A DNA stretch of 64,000 nucleotides, from assembly GCF_014652235.1 (NCBI RefSeq), contig NZ_BMYK01000014.1:82569-146568 (forward strand), in the 5' to 3' direction. This DNA is from Pseudorhodoferax aquiterrae (GTDB lineage Bacteria; Pseudomonadota; Gammaproteobacteria; Burkholderiales; Burkholderiaceae_C). Position numbers and translations under genes: made by a program. The notes under the pieces were generated by a model. The model saw only the letters and a list, made by a program, of their open reading frames with translations, did not search any database and was not told the DNA's origin. Of the stretch, positions 25,438-33,786 are shown piece after piece; positions within the stretch are counted from its first letter, which is position 1, and each line of letters opens with the position of its first letter.

Positions 25438-26118
25438 GTGCCTACCCGCAAGCAAAGAATCGACGACCTGACCGCCCTGATCCAGAGGGTCGCGGACGGG
25501 GACAACTGCATCCAGCGCATGGAAGCGCTGGTGGCACGCGCCGGCGAACGCGGCGAACCGACCGCAGACCTGTTGCGCTACCTGGAAGACATGCGCCGCG
25601 TACAGGCCTCGTTCAGCCACAACCGCGATGCGCTGGCCAAGGCCCTGGGCGAGAGCGCGCGCATCGCCGCCCTGCAGGCGCTGAACGTGATGGACTCGCC
25701 GGAGGAGCGGGCCTACGACGACATCACGCGCCTGGCCGCCTCGGTCTGCGGCACGCCGATCGCGCTGGTGTCGCTGGTGGACGGGACGCGCCAGTGGTTC
25801 AAGGCGCGCGTCGGATTGCAGGCCAGGGAAACGCCGCGCGAACTGGCCTTCTGCGCGCATGCCATCCAGACCCCGGAACAGGTGATGGTGGTGCCCGACG
25901 CGCAGGCCGATCCGCGCTTCGTCGACAACGCACTCGTGACGGGCGATCCGAACATCCGCTTCTACGCCGGTGCCCCGCTGGTCACGTCGGACGGCCATGC
26001 CCTGGGCACGCTGTGCGTGATCGACACGGTGCCGCGCACCATCGGGCAGGAGCAGCTCCAGGAGCTGGAGTTCCTCGCGAACCAGGTGATCGCCGTGCTG
26101 GAAAAGCGCGGGGCGTGA
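25438..26118 (+). CDS. GAF-domain protein
   Basis: A 226-residue soluble protein starting at a GTG preceded by GAGGA. Residues about 1-70 are helical ([20 protein letters not shown]), and residues 80-220 form a GAF sensor domain: [53 protein letters not shown], and [20 protein letters not shown]. This DSPEE...FC...I pattern is the GAF type common at the N-terminus of diguanylate cyclases and histidine kinases, but no output domain follows. It may act as a stand-alone signal or redox sensor. The ligand is unknown. Confidence 0.85.
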   Translation: MPTRKQRIDDLTALIQRVADGDNCIQRMEALVARAGERGEPTADLLRYLEDMRRVQASFSHNRDALAKALGESARIAALQALNVMDSPEERAYDDITRLAASVCGTPIALVSLVDGTRQWFKARVGLQARETPRELAFCAHAIQTPEQVMVVPDAQADPRFVDNALVTGDPNIRFYAGAPLVTSDGHALGTLCVIDTVPRTIGQEQLQELEFLANQVIAVLEKRGA

Positions 26119-26201
26119 GCGGCACGGGGCGCGGCGGCTGACCTTCGGAGTGGACACGATTCGGATATGGTCGGTCCATCTAGGCTCGGCAGCCCGACAC
26201 C

Positions 26202-26420
26202 ATGCCCCTCCAGATCCGCACCGCGACCGCAGACGAGGCCGGCCCGGCTTGCGCCGTGTTGTACCCCTCGGTCAGGCAACGCTGGAGGGACGACCGCCCC
26301 GCGATGACTGCCTCGGCAGACGGCAGGCATGCGGGCCTGACGCTGTCCGCCCACGTCGACAACCACGACCTGCGCCAAGCCGCCTTGGCGCCAACGCCCC
26401 CACGGAGCCCGACCCCATGA
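26202..26420 (+). pseudogene. Truncated GNAT acetyltransferase remnant
   Basis: The first 30 residues (MPLQIRTATADEAGPACAVL...) match the start of GNAT N-acetyltransferases, but the catalytic acetyl-CoA-binding part is absent and the rest is unlike the family. The frame ends in TGA overlapping the ATG of ldhA (ATGA), which may keep it translated as a leader. Confidence 0.45.
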
Positions 26421-27412
26421 AAACCGCCGTCTTCAGCGCGCGCCGCTACGACCAGTCGCTGCTGGCCCAGGCCAACCGGGATGCGGGCCACGAACTCGTG
26501 TTCATCGCCGACCGGCTCACCGCCGACACGGTGCCGCTGGCGGCCGGCTGCCCGGCCGTCAGCGTGTTCGTCAACGACCAGGTCGATGCCGCCGTGCTGC
26601 GCGGCCTGGCGGCCCAGGGCACGCGGCTGGTGGCCACGCGCTCGACCGGCTTCAACCACATCAACCTGGACACCGCCCAGGCGCTGGGCATCGCCGTGGT
26701 GCGCGTGGCCGACTACTCGCCGCATTCCGTGGCCGAGTTCGCCGTGGGCCTGCTGCTGGCCGTGAACCGCAAGATCGCGCGCGCCAGCATGCGCACGCGC
26801 GACGGCAACTTCGAACTCGACGGGCTCATGGGCTTCGACCTGCACGGCAAGACCGTGGGCGTGGTCGGCACGGGCAGGATCGGCGCGATCTTCGGGCGCA
26901 TCATGGCCGGCTTCGGCTGCACGGTGCTGGGCCACGATCCGTTCCCGAGCCCGGACTTCGCGCAGGCGGGTGGGCGTTACGTGGAACTGGACGAACTGCT
27001 GGCCGCCGCCGACGTGGTCTCGCTGCACTGCCCACTGACGGACGGCACGCGCCACATCGTCAACGCGCGCACGCTGGCCGGCGCCAAGCGGGGCGCGCTG
27101 CTCGTGAACACCAGCCGCGGGGGCCTGGTCGACACCGAGGCCGCCATCGCGGCGCTCAAGACCGGCCAGCTCGGCGGCCTGGCCATCGACGTCTACGAGC
27201 AGGAGGCCAGCCTGTTCTTCCAGGACCTTTCGTCCACCGTGATCACCGACGACGTGATCCAGCGCCTGGTGTCCTTTCCCAACGTGATCGTCACGGGCCA
27301 CCAGGCCTTCTTCACGCAGGAGGCCATCGGGCAGATCATGCAGACCACGGTGCAGAGCCTCACGGCCTTCGAGCGCGGGGATGCGCTCGTGCACCGCGTG
27401 CAGGCCGGCTGA
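26417..27412 (+). CDS. ldhA: D-lactate dehydrogenase (2-hydroxyacid dehydrogenase)
   Basis: A 331-residue NAD-dependent enzyme close to E. coli LdhA along its full length. The NAD-binding fold is GKTVGVVGTGRIGAIFGRIM. Catalytic residues sit in VNTSRGGLVDTEA (Arg), AIDVYEQEASLFFQDLS (Glu) and VTGHQAFFTQEA (His). It reduces pyruvate to D-lactate, or oxidises D-lactate. The N-terminal part (KTAVFSARRYDQSLLAQAN) is typical of the LdhA branch rather than of glycerate or phosphoglycerate dehydrogenases. GGAG lies ten bases before the ATG. Confidence 0.92.
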   Translation: MKTAVFSARRYDQSLLAQANRDAGHELVFIADRLTADTVPLAAGCPAVSVFVNDQVDAAVLRGLAAQGTRLVATRSTGFNHINLDTAQALGIAVVRVADYSPHSVAEFAVGLLLAVNRKIARASMRTRDGNFELDGLMGFDLHGKTVGVVGTGRIGAIFGRIMAGFGCTVLGHDPFPSPDFAQAGGRYVELDELLAAADVVSLHCPLTDGTRHIVNARTLAGAKRGALLVNTSRGGLVDTEAAIAALKTGQLGGLAIDVYEQEASLFFQDLSSTVITDDVIQRLVSFPNVIVTGHQAFFTQEAIGQIMQTTVQSLTAFERGDALVHRVQAG

Positions 27413-27416
27413 CCGT

Positions 27417-28028
27417 TCAGTTTCCGGGGCCGTGCCACTCGCGCACGTGCGGCGCGATGTCGGCCCGTGCGGGCGGCTGCCTGTCGCGGTTCTGCGGTGT
27501 GCCCACGTAGACGAAACCCAGCAACTGCTCGTTGGCGGCCAGGCCCAGGCCGGCGTGCACGGTGGCGTCGTAGGCGTTGGGCCCGGAGACCCAGAAGCAG
27601 CCGTAGCCCTGCAGGTGCAGCGCGTTGAGCAGGTTCATGGTCGCGGCGCCCGTGGCCACGGTCTGCTCGATCTCGGGCACCTTGGGGTGCGGCTGCACAT
27701 GGGCGACCACCGCCACCAGCAGCGGCGCGACCAGGGCCTTGCGGCGAAAGCGCTCGGCATCGCCCTGCGGATCGCGCAGGCGCGCGGCCTGCACGAACAG
27801 TTCGCCCAGGCGTTCGCGCGCGGCGCCGCGGACGAGCACGAAGCGCCAGGGGCGCAGCGCGCCGTGGTCGGGCGCGCACATGGCGGCGGCGAAGGCACGC
27901 GAGAGTTCGGCTTCGCTCGGGATGGGTTCGATCAGGGGCCAGGGGGAATGGCGCGTGAGCAGCCGGTCCAGGGCGTCGGCCCCGGGGCTGCGCGTCGCGC
28001 CGGGCATCGGCGCTGTGGCAAGGGTCAT
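27417..28028 (-). CDS. Nitroreductase-family protein
   Basis: A 203-residue flavin-dependent reductase resembling YdjA/TdsD proteins. The N-terminal ALDRLLTRHSPW resembles the RRS motif that binds FMN phosphate, CAPDHGALRPWRFVLVRG is the conserved NW-region, and GAATMNLLNALHLQGYGCFW is the GxxxxNLLLAA..LG helix. It starts at 28028; the earlier open frame is chance. Natural substrates of this group are poorly defined (nitroaromatics or quinones). The short region before it contains a near-palindrome (28043-28057) and then a 223-bp repeat element. Confidence 0.88.
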   Translation of the reverse strand: MTLATAPMPGATRSPGADALDRLLTRHSPWPLIEPIPSEAELSRAFAAAMCAPDHGALRPWRFVLVRGAARERLGELFVQAARLRDPQGDAERFRRKALVAPLLVAVVAHVQPHPKVPEIEQTVATGAATMNLLNALHLQGYGCFWVSGPNAYDATVHAGLGLAANEQLLGFVYVGTPQNRDRQPPARADIAPHVREWHGPGN

Positions 28029-28042
28029 GCGGGCACTATAGA

Positions 28043-28057
28043 TGAGAATTTCTCTCA
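28043..28057. promoter_or_regulatory. Fur-like 7-1-7 near-palindrome upstream of nitroreductase
   Basis: TGAGAATTTCTCTCA has inverted symmetry at five of seven pairs and resembles Fur half-sites. A similar TGAGAATTGCTCTTG lies before fumC (37333-37347, minus strand). Functional status is unproven. Confidence 0.3.
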
Positions 28058-28131
28058 ACCAGAGCGCGCGCGGCAAAGACCCCGCGCACAGCCGCCGGGC
28101 GGTCGCGCGGCCGCGGCCCCGGAGGGTTCTC

Positions 28132-28354
28132 AGAACGTGTGAATGAACCGATCGCGCCCACGACGGGGTGCGGCGGGCCGCAGGCGAAGGCGCAGGCCGC
28201 AGACCGGGCTGGTGCCCGGGCAAGGACTGCAACGCCCGCATGCGGCCTGGCGCGCCCCGGCCCGAAGGGCGAGGCCCCGGGCGCGACGATCATGATGGAA
28301 ACAGGAGCTTATTGGGGGCCTCGCGTGGGTGTGAGCGGTTCGTTCACACGTTCT
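28132..28354 (-). repeat. 223-bp repeat element with terminal inverted repeats, copy 1
   Basis: The element begins and ends with a 19-bp inverted repeat, AGAACGTGTGAAYGAACCG. It aligns over its entire 223 bases, in opposite orientation, with 54536-54758, with roughly 94% identity by eye. One end contains a hairpin (GTGTGA...TCACAC). The element carries no coding frame of interest. Its right end merges with the stop codon of the LysR gene, TGA followed by GAACGTG. It looks like a small non-autonomous mobile or REP/MITE-like unit. Confidence 0.8.
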
Positions 28355-29259
28355 CAGCCCCCGGCCGGCACCTCGGCATCGCGCATGCGCCGGCGCATCA
28401 GGTCGCGCACGATGGCCAGCGCCGGCGCCTCGGCACGCGCGGCCAGCGTCACCAGGCCGAACTGCGCCGGCAGCGCGATGGCGGGCTTGACCGGCAGCTC
28501 GACGAAATCCGGCGCGGCGGCGCGGATGGCCAGCACCACGGTGTCGCTGTCGCGCGCCACCTCGACCAGGCTGGCGACCTCCTCGCAGCGCAGCGTGACG
28601 CATTCCTGCGGATGGGCCTGGGGGCCGTAGCGCTCCACCAAGTGGCGTGCCACCTCGTCGCTGAGCGGTGTCGAGGCGATCGGGTACTGGCGCAGCGCGG
28701 CAAAGCGCAGCGCACCTTTCCAGCGTGTGAGCGGGTGGCCCGGCCGGCACAGGAAGGCGCCGCGCATGTCGACCACCTCGCTCACGCGCAGGTCGGCGCC
28801 GGGCGGCATGGCGCGGATGTCGAGCACCAGCGCGTCGAGCTCGCGCTCGCGCAGCGCCTGCACCAGCACCGCGGTGTGGCCGCGCGCGATGGTCAGGCGC
28901 ACGCTGGGGTGGCGCGTGGCCATCTCGTGGCCCAGCGCGGTCATCAGCATCGCGCCGGGGCCGGAACTCATGCCCACGCGCAGCGCACCGGCGCGCCCAG
29001 CGCCCATGCTGCGGCCACTGGAAGACAGCTCGTCGGCGTCGAACACGATCTGGCGCGCGCGCTGCGCGATCTCGCGGCCGAAGGGCGTGAGCTCGGTGCG
29101 CTTGCCCACGCGGTCGAACAGCGGCTGGCCCAGCTCGTCCTCGAGCGCGCGGATGCTGCGGCTGAAGGCCGGCTGGGTCAGGAACACGGCATCGGCCGCG
29201 CGCGTGAACGAGGCCGCATCGGCCAGTGCAATGAGGTGGCGGAGTTGGACGAGGGTCAT
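28354..29259 (-). CDS. LysR-family regulator, divergent from amidohydrolase
   Basis: A 301-residue LysR regulator with HTH LADAASFTRAADAVFLTQPAFSRSI and effector domain starting GALRVGMSSGPGAML. It is divergent from an M20 amidohydrolase gene and an MFS transporter gene, which it probably controls. A perfect 10-bp inverted repeat lies in the intergenic space (29276-29309). Its stop codon is fused with the end of the 223-bp repeat element. Confidence 0.9.
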   Translation of the reverse strand: MTLVQLRHLIALADAASFTRAADAVFLTQPAFSRSIRALEDELGQPLFDRVGKRTELTPFGREIAQRARQIVFDADELSSSGRSMGAGRAGALRVGMSSGPGAMLMTALGHEMATRHPSVRLTIARGHTAVLVQALRERELDALVLDIRAMPPGADLRVSEVVDMRGAFLCRPGHPLTRWKGALRFAALRQYPIASTPLSDEVARHLVERYGPQAHPQECVTLRCEEVASLVEVARDSDTVVLAIRAAAPDFVELPVKPAIALPAQFGLVTLAARAEAPALAIVRDLMRRRMRDAEVPAGG

Positions 29260-29275
29260 CAGTCGTTACCTGCAG

Positions 29276-29309
29276 CCAATGCATCATATCCCTGTGAAAG
29301 ATGCATTGG
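29276..29309. promoter_or_regulatory. 10-bp inverted repeat between LysR and amidohydrolase genes
   Basis: CCAATGCATC and GATGCATTGG are exact complements with a 14-base spacer, beginning 17 bases from the LysR start and ending about 60 bases before the amidohydrolase start. This is a likely LysR binding site. Confidence 0.6.
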
Positions 29310-29367
29310 ATGTTTGGTTTGGCGACTCCTACAGTCCGCCCCATCCCCACTGCTGGACCCGCACCAC

Positions 29368-30561
29368 ATGCATCCCGTCACCGAACCCGAAGGCGCTTAC
29401 CTGGCCAGCGCCCGGCAGCACGCTGTCGACGAATTCATCCGCATCCGCCGCGAGATCCACGCCGAACCGGAGCTTGGCTTCGCCGAGCACCGCACCGCCG
29501 CGCTGGTGGCCGACAAGCTGGAAGGCTGGGGCTATGCGGTGGAGCGTGGCGTGGGCGGCACGGGTGTGGTCGGCCGGCTGGTGCGCGGCGACGGCCAGCG
29601 CCGGCTGGGCCTGCGCGCCGACATGGATGCCCTGCCCATGGCCGAGCACAGCGGCAAGCCCTGGGCCAGCCGCAGGCCCGGCGTGATGCACGCCTGCGGC
29701 CACGACGGCCACACCGCCATGCTGCTGGCCGCCGCGCGCCGGCTGGCCGAGGACAGCCACTGGAGCGGCACGCTGGTGCTGATCTTCCAGCCGGCCGAGG
29801 AAGGCGGCGGCGGCGCGCTGCGCATGATGGAGGACGGCCTGTTCGAGCGCTACCCCTGCGACGCGGTCTTCGCCATGCACAACATGCCGGGCCTGCCGCT
29901 GGGCCACCTGCAGTTCCGCGAGGGAGCGGCCATGGCGTCGAGCGACTACGCCACCATCACCATCGACGGCCTGGGCGGCCACGGTGCCATGCCGCAGCAT
30001 GCGGCCGATCCCATCGTCGCTGCGGCCAGCCTGGTGATGGCGCTGCAGACCATCGTGGCGCGCAACGTCGACCCGCAGCAGACCGCCGTGGTCACCGTGG
30101 GCGCGCTGCAGGCCGGCCAGGCCAACAACGTGATCCCGGCGCAGGCGCGGCTGGAACTGAGCGTGCGCGCGCTCGATGCCGGCGTGCGCGCGCTGCTGGA
30201 GCGTCGCATCCGCGCGCTGGCCGCCAGCCAGGCCGAGGGCCTGGGCTGCACGGCCACAGTGGACTGGCGGCGCGGCTATACGGTGCTGGTCAACACGCCG
30301 GCCGAGACCGCGCTGGCGCGGGCCGTGGGCCTGGAACTCGTGGGCGCCGAGCGCGTGACGCTGCAGGGCCCGGCGCTGACGGGCAGCGAAGACTTCGCCT
30401 TCATGCTGGAGCGCGTGCCGGGCAGCTACCTGCTGGTGGGCAACGGCGACGGCGAGGGCCATTGCATGGTCCACAACTCGGGCTACGACTTCGACGACCG
30501 CAACATCGCCGTCGGTGCGGCGTACTGGACGCTGCTGGCGCAGCGCTTCCTGACGGCCTGA
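29368..30561 (+). CDS. M20-family amidohydrolase (hippurate hydrolase type)
   Basis: A 397-residue metallohydrolase. The family signature is complete: IRREIHAEPELGFAEHRTA, LGLRADMDALPM, MHACGHDGHTAML (Cys/His metal site), FQPAEEGGGGALRMMEDG, the dimerisation-domain GGHGAMPQHAADPIVAAA, and the final SEDFAFMLERVPGSYLLVGNG. Enzymes of this group remove acyl groups from N-acyl amino acids or hippurate. There is no signal peptide, so it acts in the cytoplasm. An MHS-type MFS transporter follows 26 bases later, presumably importing the substrate. Confidence 0.92.
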   Translation: MHPVTEPEGAYLASARQHAVDEFIRIRREIHAEPELGFAEHRTAALVADKLEGWGYAVERGVGGTGVVGRLVRGDGQRRLGLRADMDALPMAEHSGKPWASRRPGVMHACGHDGHTAMLLAAARRLAEDSHWSGTLVLIFQPAEEGGGGALRMMEDGLFERYPCDAVFAMHNMPGLPLGHLQFREGAAMASSDYATITIDGLGGHGAMPQHAADPIVAAASLVMALQTIVARNVDPQQTAVVTVGALQAGQANNVIPAQARLELSVRALDAGVRALLERRIRALAASQAEGLGCTATVDWRRGYTVLVNTPAETALARAVGLELVGAERVTLQGPALTGSEDFAFMLERVPGSYLLVGNGDGEGHCMVHNSGYDFDDRNIAVGAAYWTLLAQRFLTA

Positions 30562-30587
30562 TCTCCCCCATTCCTCCGAAAGCCCCC

Positions 30588-31931
30588 ATGTCCACCACCA
30601 TCCTCACGCGCGATGCAGCGCCCGCACGGCGCGCGGCCACCGCACGGCGCGCGGCCACCGCGCGCGCACCCGCCACCACCCAGGGCGTGCCGCGCCGCAT
30701 CGTGGCCGCCACCGTCGCGGGCAACGCGCTCGAGTTCTACGACTTCGTCACCTATGCCTTCTTCGCGGTCTACATCGGTCGCGCGTTTTTTCCGGCCTCC
30801 ACGCCGCTCGCCAGCCTGCTGCTGTCGGTGGCGGTGTTCGGCGTGGGCTTCGTCACGCGGCCGCTGGGCGGTGTGCTGATCGGCATGTTCGCCGACCGCG
30901 CGGGCCGCAAGCCGGCCATGCTGCTGACCATCGCCCTCATCACCATCGGCACGCTGGGGCTGGCGCTGACGCCCTCCTATGCGCAGATCGGCATCGCCGC
31001 GCCGCTGATCGTGGTGTTCTGCCGCCTCGTGCAGGGCGTCGCGCTGGGCGGCGAGGTCGGGCCGGCCACAGCCTTCCTGGTCGAGGCCGCGCCGCCCGGC
31101 CGGCGCGCCTTCTACTCAGGCTGGCAGCTCGCCAGCCAGGGCATCGCCACCCTGGTCGCCGGCGTGATCGGCATGGCCGTGATCGCCACGCTCACGCCCG
31201 AGCAGCTGCAGGCCTGGGGCTGGCGCCTGCCCTTCCTGCTGAGCCTGCTGCTGGTGCCGCTGGCCGTGTTCCTGCGCCGCGAGATGCCCGAGACGCTGCA
31301 CGAAGGCAGCGCGGTGCGCGAGCACGCCGGCCTGGCGACGCTGCTGCGTCACCGCCGCACCATCGGCACCGCGGTGCTGGTGATCCTGGGCGGCACGGTG
31401 TCCAACTATGTCTCGACCTACATGACGACCTACGCCATGGCCACGCTGCAATTTCCGCCGCTGGTGGCCATGGGCGCCACCGTGATGGTGGGCGTGGCCA
31501 CCTTCGGCTTCGCGCTGCTGGGCGGCTGGCTGGCCGACCGCCACGGCCGCAAGCCCGTGATGCTGTGGCCGCGCCTGGCCACGGCCGTGCTGGTGGTGCC
31601 GGCCTTCCTGTGGCTGATCGCGCAGCCCAGCCTGCCCGTGCTGCTGGCCGTGACGCTGCTGACCACGGCCCTGGGCGCGATGAGCGGCGGCGCCAGCATC
31701 ACGGCCATCCCAGAACTGCTGCCGCGCGGCATCCGCGCCAGCGGGCTGTCGATCGCCTACGCGGTGGGCGTCGCGCTGTTCGGCGGCACCACGCAGTTCG
31801 TGGTGACCTGGCTCATCGAAGTGACGGGCAACAAGGCCGCGCCGGCCTGGTACGTGGCCATCACCAGCCTGGTGACGGCGGCCGCGATGCTGGCCATGCC
31901 CGAGAGCCGCGACCGCGACATCAGCGGCTGA
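30588..31931 (+). CDS. MFS transporter, metabolite:H+ symporter (MHS) family
   Basis: A 447-residue 12-helix permease. The N-terminal sequence GNALEFYDFVTYAFFAVYIG is the hallmark of MHS transporters such as CitA, ShiA and ProP. The MFS loop motif is IGMFADRAGRKPAM, repeated in the second half as GGWLADRHGRKPVM. VQGVALGGEVGPATAFLVE is also typical. The first 35 residues are an Ala/Arg-rich extension built from a short tandem repeat (ARRAATARRAATAR), probably unstructured. It follows the amidohydrolase gene and likely brings in that enzyme's substrate. Confidence 0.9.
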   Translation: MSTTILTRDAAPARRAATARRAATARAPATTQGVPRRIVAATVAGNALEFYDFVTYAFFAVYIGRAFFPASTPLASLLLSVAVFGVGFVTRPLGGVLIGMFADRAGRKPAMLLTIALITIGTLGLALTPSYAQIGIAAPLIVVFCRLVQGVALGGEVGPATAFLVEAAPPGRRAFYSGWQLASQGIATLVAGVIGMAVIATLTPEQLQAWGWRLPFLLSLLLVPLAVFLRREMPETLHEGSAVREHAGLATLLRHRRTIGTAVLVILGGTVSNYVSTYMTTYAMATLQFPPLVAMGATVMVGVATFGFALLGGWLADRHGRKPVMLWPRLATAVLVVPAFLWLIAQPSLPVLLAVTLLTTALGAMSGGASITAIPELLPRGIRASGLSIAYAVGVALFGGTTQFVVTWLIEVTGNKAAPAWYVAITSLVTAAAMLAMPESRDRDISG

Positions 31932-31955
31932 AAAACCACAGCGCGCCCGGACGGC

Positions 31956-31984
31956 TTGGCAGTCCGGGCAGGCCGCGCCACAAT
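31956..31984 (+). promoter_or_regulatory. Sigma-70 promoter for glycine riboswitch leader
   Basis: TTGGCA and CACAAT are separated by 17 bases, about 60 bases before the first aptamer, in the right place to start the riboswitch transcript. Confidence 0.5.
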
Positions 31985-32045
31985 CGCGGCCCTGGTGGCC
32001 CCACAAGGGCCGCCGCACCCGGCCGGCATCCGCGATGCCGACCGG

Positions 32046-32242
32046 CGTGGGATCGGGAGAGTCCGCACCGCAGCAGCGGTCGGCGCCGAAGGAGCAACCG
32101 CCCCGGAATCTCTCAGGCCACAGGACCGGCCCCACGAACAGAACTCTGAAGAGCGCCCGGCGGCCACGCCAACCGGGTGCACCGAAGGAGCAAGCGCAAC
32201 GCCACCGTTGCGTGAATCTCTCAGGTCCAGAACAGAGGGGGT
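32046..32242 (+). ncRNA. Tandem glycine riboswitch
   Basis: Two glycine aptamers in a row. The first (about 32052-32134) shows GGGAGAGTCCGC, the core GCCGAAGGAGCAACCGCC and the closing GAATCTCTCAGG with CAGGACCG. The second (about 32139-32242) shows ACTCTGAAGAGCG, CACCGAAGGAGCAAGCGC, GAATCTCTCAGGTCC and AGAACAGAGGG. These are the conserved elements of the family. The tandem arrangement has a short linker. The downstream gene is a DadA-type amino-acid oxidase, 55 bases on, so the switch probably turns expression on when glycine is in excess. The intervening 55 bases are GC-rich and can pair, but I see no terminator with a U-tract. Confidence 0.93.
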
Positions 32243-32297
32243 GTCCGCTGCACGGGCGTGCTGCGGTCCCCACCCCTGGCGCGTTCTGGAACTGAAC

Positions 32298-33569
32298 ATG
32301 AAGCAATCCCACATCGCCGTGGTCGGCGGCGGCATCACCGGCGTCACCACCGCCTACGCACTGGCGCGCCGCGGCTTTGCCGTGACGCTGTACGAGCGGC
32401 ACCGCTACGCCGCCATGGAAACCTCGTTCGCCAACGGCGGCCAGCTCTCGGCCTCCAACGCCGAGGTCTGGAACCTGCCGTCCACCATGCTCAAGGGCCT
32501 GAAGTGGATGCTGCGTGCCGACGCGCCGCTGCTGGTCTCGCCCAAGCCGAGCTGGCACAAGCTGTCGTGGTTCGCCGAGTTCATCGCCGCGATGCCGCAC
32601 TACGAGCGCAACACGGTCGAGACCGCGCGTCTGGCCATCGCCGCGCGCGAGCACCTGTTCGGCTGGGCCGCGGACGAGGGCATCGCCTTCGACCACAAGC
32701 GCGAAGGCATCCTGCACATCTACCGCGACCGGGCCGGCTTCGAGCACGCGGAGCGGGTGTCCCGCCTGCTGGCCCAGGGCGGCCTGGAGCGCCGCCCGGT
32801 GACGCCCGGCGAAATGCGCGCCATCGAGCCCACGCTGGCAGGCAGCTACTACGGCGGCTGGTACACCGAGAGCGACAGCACGGGCGACATCCACCGCTTC
32901 ACCTTCGGCCTGGCGCAGGCCGCCGCACGGCGCGGCGTGCAGTGCCTGTACGAGCAGCAGGTGGCCTCGGTGCAGCACGATGCCGACGGCGTGACCGTCA
33001 CCTCCACCGGCCCCGATGGCCAGACGCTGGCGCGCCGGCACGACGGCGTGGTGGTCTGTGCCGGTGTGGCCAGCCGGCGCTTCGCGGCCATGCTGGGCGA
33101 CCGCGTGAACATCTATCCGGTCAAGGGCTACTCGATCACCGTGCACCTGGACGACGAGGCCAGCCGCGCTGCCGCGCCCAACGTGAGCCTGCTCGACGAC
33201 GCGACCAAGCTGGTCACGAGCCGCCTGGGCCCGGACCGCTTCCGTGTGGCCGGCACGGCCGAGTTCAACGGCGAGAACCGCGACATCCGCGCCGACCGCA
33301 TCCGCCCGCTGGTGGACTGGGTGCGCGACTGCTTCCCGGGCGTGGACACGCGCCGCGTGACGCCCTGGGCCGGGCTGCGGCCGATGATGCCGGACATGCT
33401 GCCGCGCGTGGGCCGCGGCCGCGCCGCCCATGTGTTCTACAACACCGGGCACGGCCACCTGGGCTGGACGCTGTCGGCCGTGACGGCGGACATGGTGGCG
33501 GGGACGGTGGCCGCGGCCTATGGCGGCGCGGCCAAGGCCGTGGTGCAGCGCCCGCTGGCCGCCGCCTGA
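32298..33569 (+). CDS. FAD-dependent D-amino-acid dehydrogenase/glycine oxidase-like (DadA family)
   Basis: A 423-residue flavoprotein. The N-terminal Rossmann motif is IAVVGGGITGVTTAYALARRG, followed by FANGGQLSASNAEVWN and WYTESDSTGDIHRFTFGLA, which are DadA-type substrate-domain sequences. The C-terminal FAD motif is VFYNTGHGHLGWTLSAVTAD. DadA oxidises D-amino acids to 2-keto acids and ammonia and passes electrons to the respiratory chain. The glycine riboswitch in front indicates that this member serves glycine breakdown, or an amino acid linked to it. No good ribosome site precedes the ATG at 32298 beyond a weak GGAA. Confidence 0.88.
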   Translation: MKQSHIAVVGGGITGVTTAYALARRGFAVTLYERHRYAAMETSFANGGQLSASNAEVWNLPSTMLKGLKWMLRADAPLLVSPKPSWHKLSWFAEFIAAMPHYERNTVETARLAIAAREHLFGWAADEGIAFDHKREGILHIYRDRAGFEHAERVSRLLAQGGLERRPVTPGEMRAIEPTLAGSYYGGWYTESDSTGDIHRFTFGLAQAAARRGVQCLYEQQVASVQHDADGVTVTSTGPDGQTLARRHDGVVVCAGVASRRFAAMLGDRVNIYPVKGYSITVHLDDEASRAAAPNVSLLDDATKLVTSRLGPDRFRVAGTAEFNGENRDIRADRIRPLVDWVRDCFPGVDTRRVTPWAGLRPMMPDMLPRVGRGRAAHVFYNTGHGHLGWTLSAVTADMVAGTVAAAYGGAAKAVVQRPLAAA

Positions 33570-33630
33570 ACGCGCCGGCGCTGCGCCACGGCGGTGCGCG
33601 GCGGCGCCGCTTGCACCGGTATGAATAAGT

Positions 33631-33726
33631 GTACGCACTCGAATTCGTCTACCGATGACCGCGGGCAGCGCTCGACAGGGTGATCGCATGGCGCGCAGCT
33701 TGCTAAGCTGATCGAGCGTACGCACT
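33631..33726. promoter_or_regulatory. Repeated GTACGCACT motif upstream of tannase-MarR operon
   Basis: GTACGCACT occurs at 33631-33639 and again at 33718-33726 in the 217-base region before the tannase-like gene. The first copy is embedded in AGTGTACGCACT, which has partial inverted symmetry. These may be binding sites for the MarR regulator encoded downstream. Confidence 0.35.
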
Positions 33727-33786
33727 GCAAGTGGCACAGCTGCCGCTGCGGTGCTGCGTGCCATGCCCTTCACCCTGGAGTACCCC

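Noticed and set aside
28168..29367. N-terminal extension of the amidohydrolase frame
   Set aside because: The upstream part is read through the repeat element and antisense to LysR; the M20 family start fits the ATG at 29368.
30600..30670. Short tandem repeat coding ARRAAT units in the MFS gene
   Set aside because: Two imperfect units only, in a disordered N-terminus; not a CRISPR or regulatory array.
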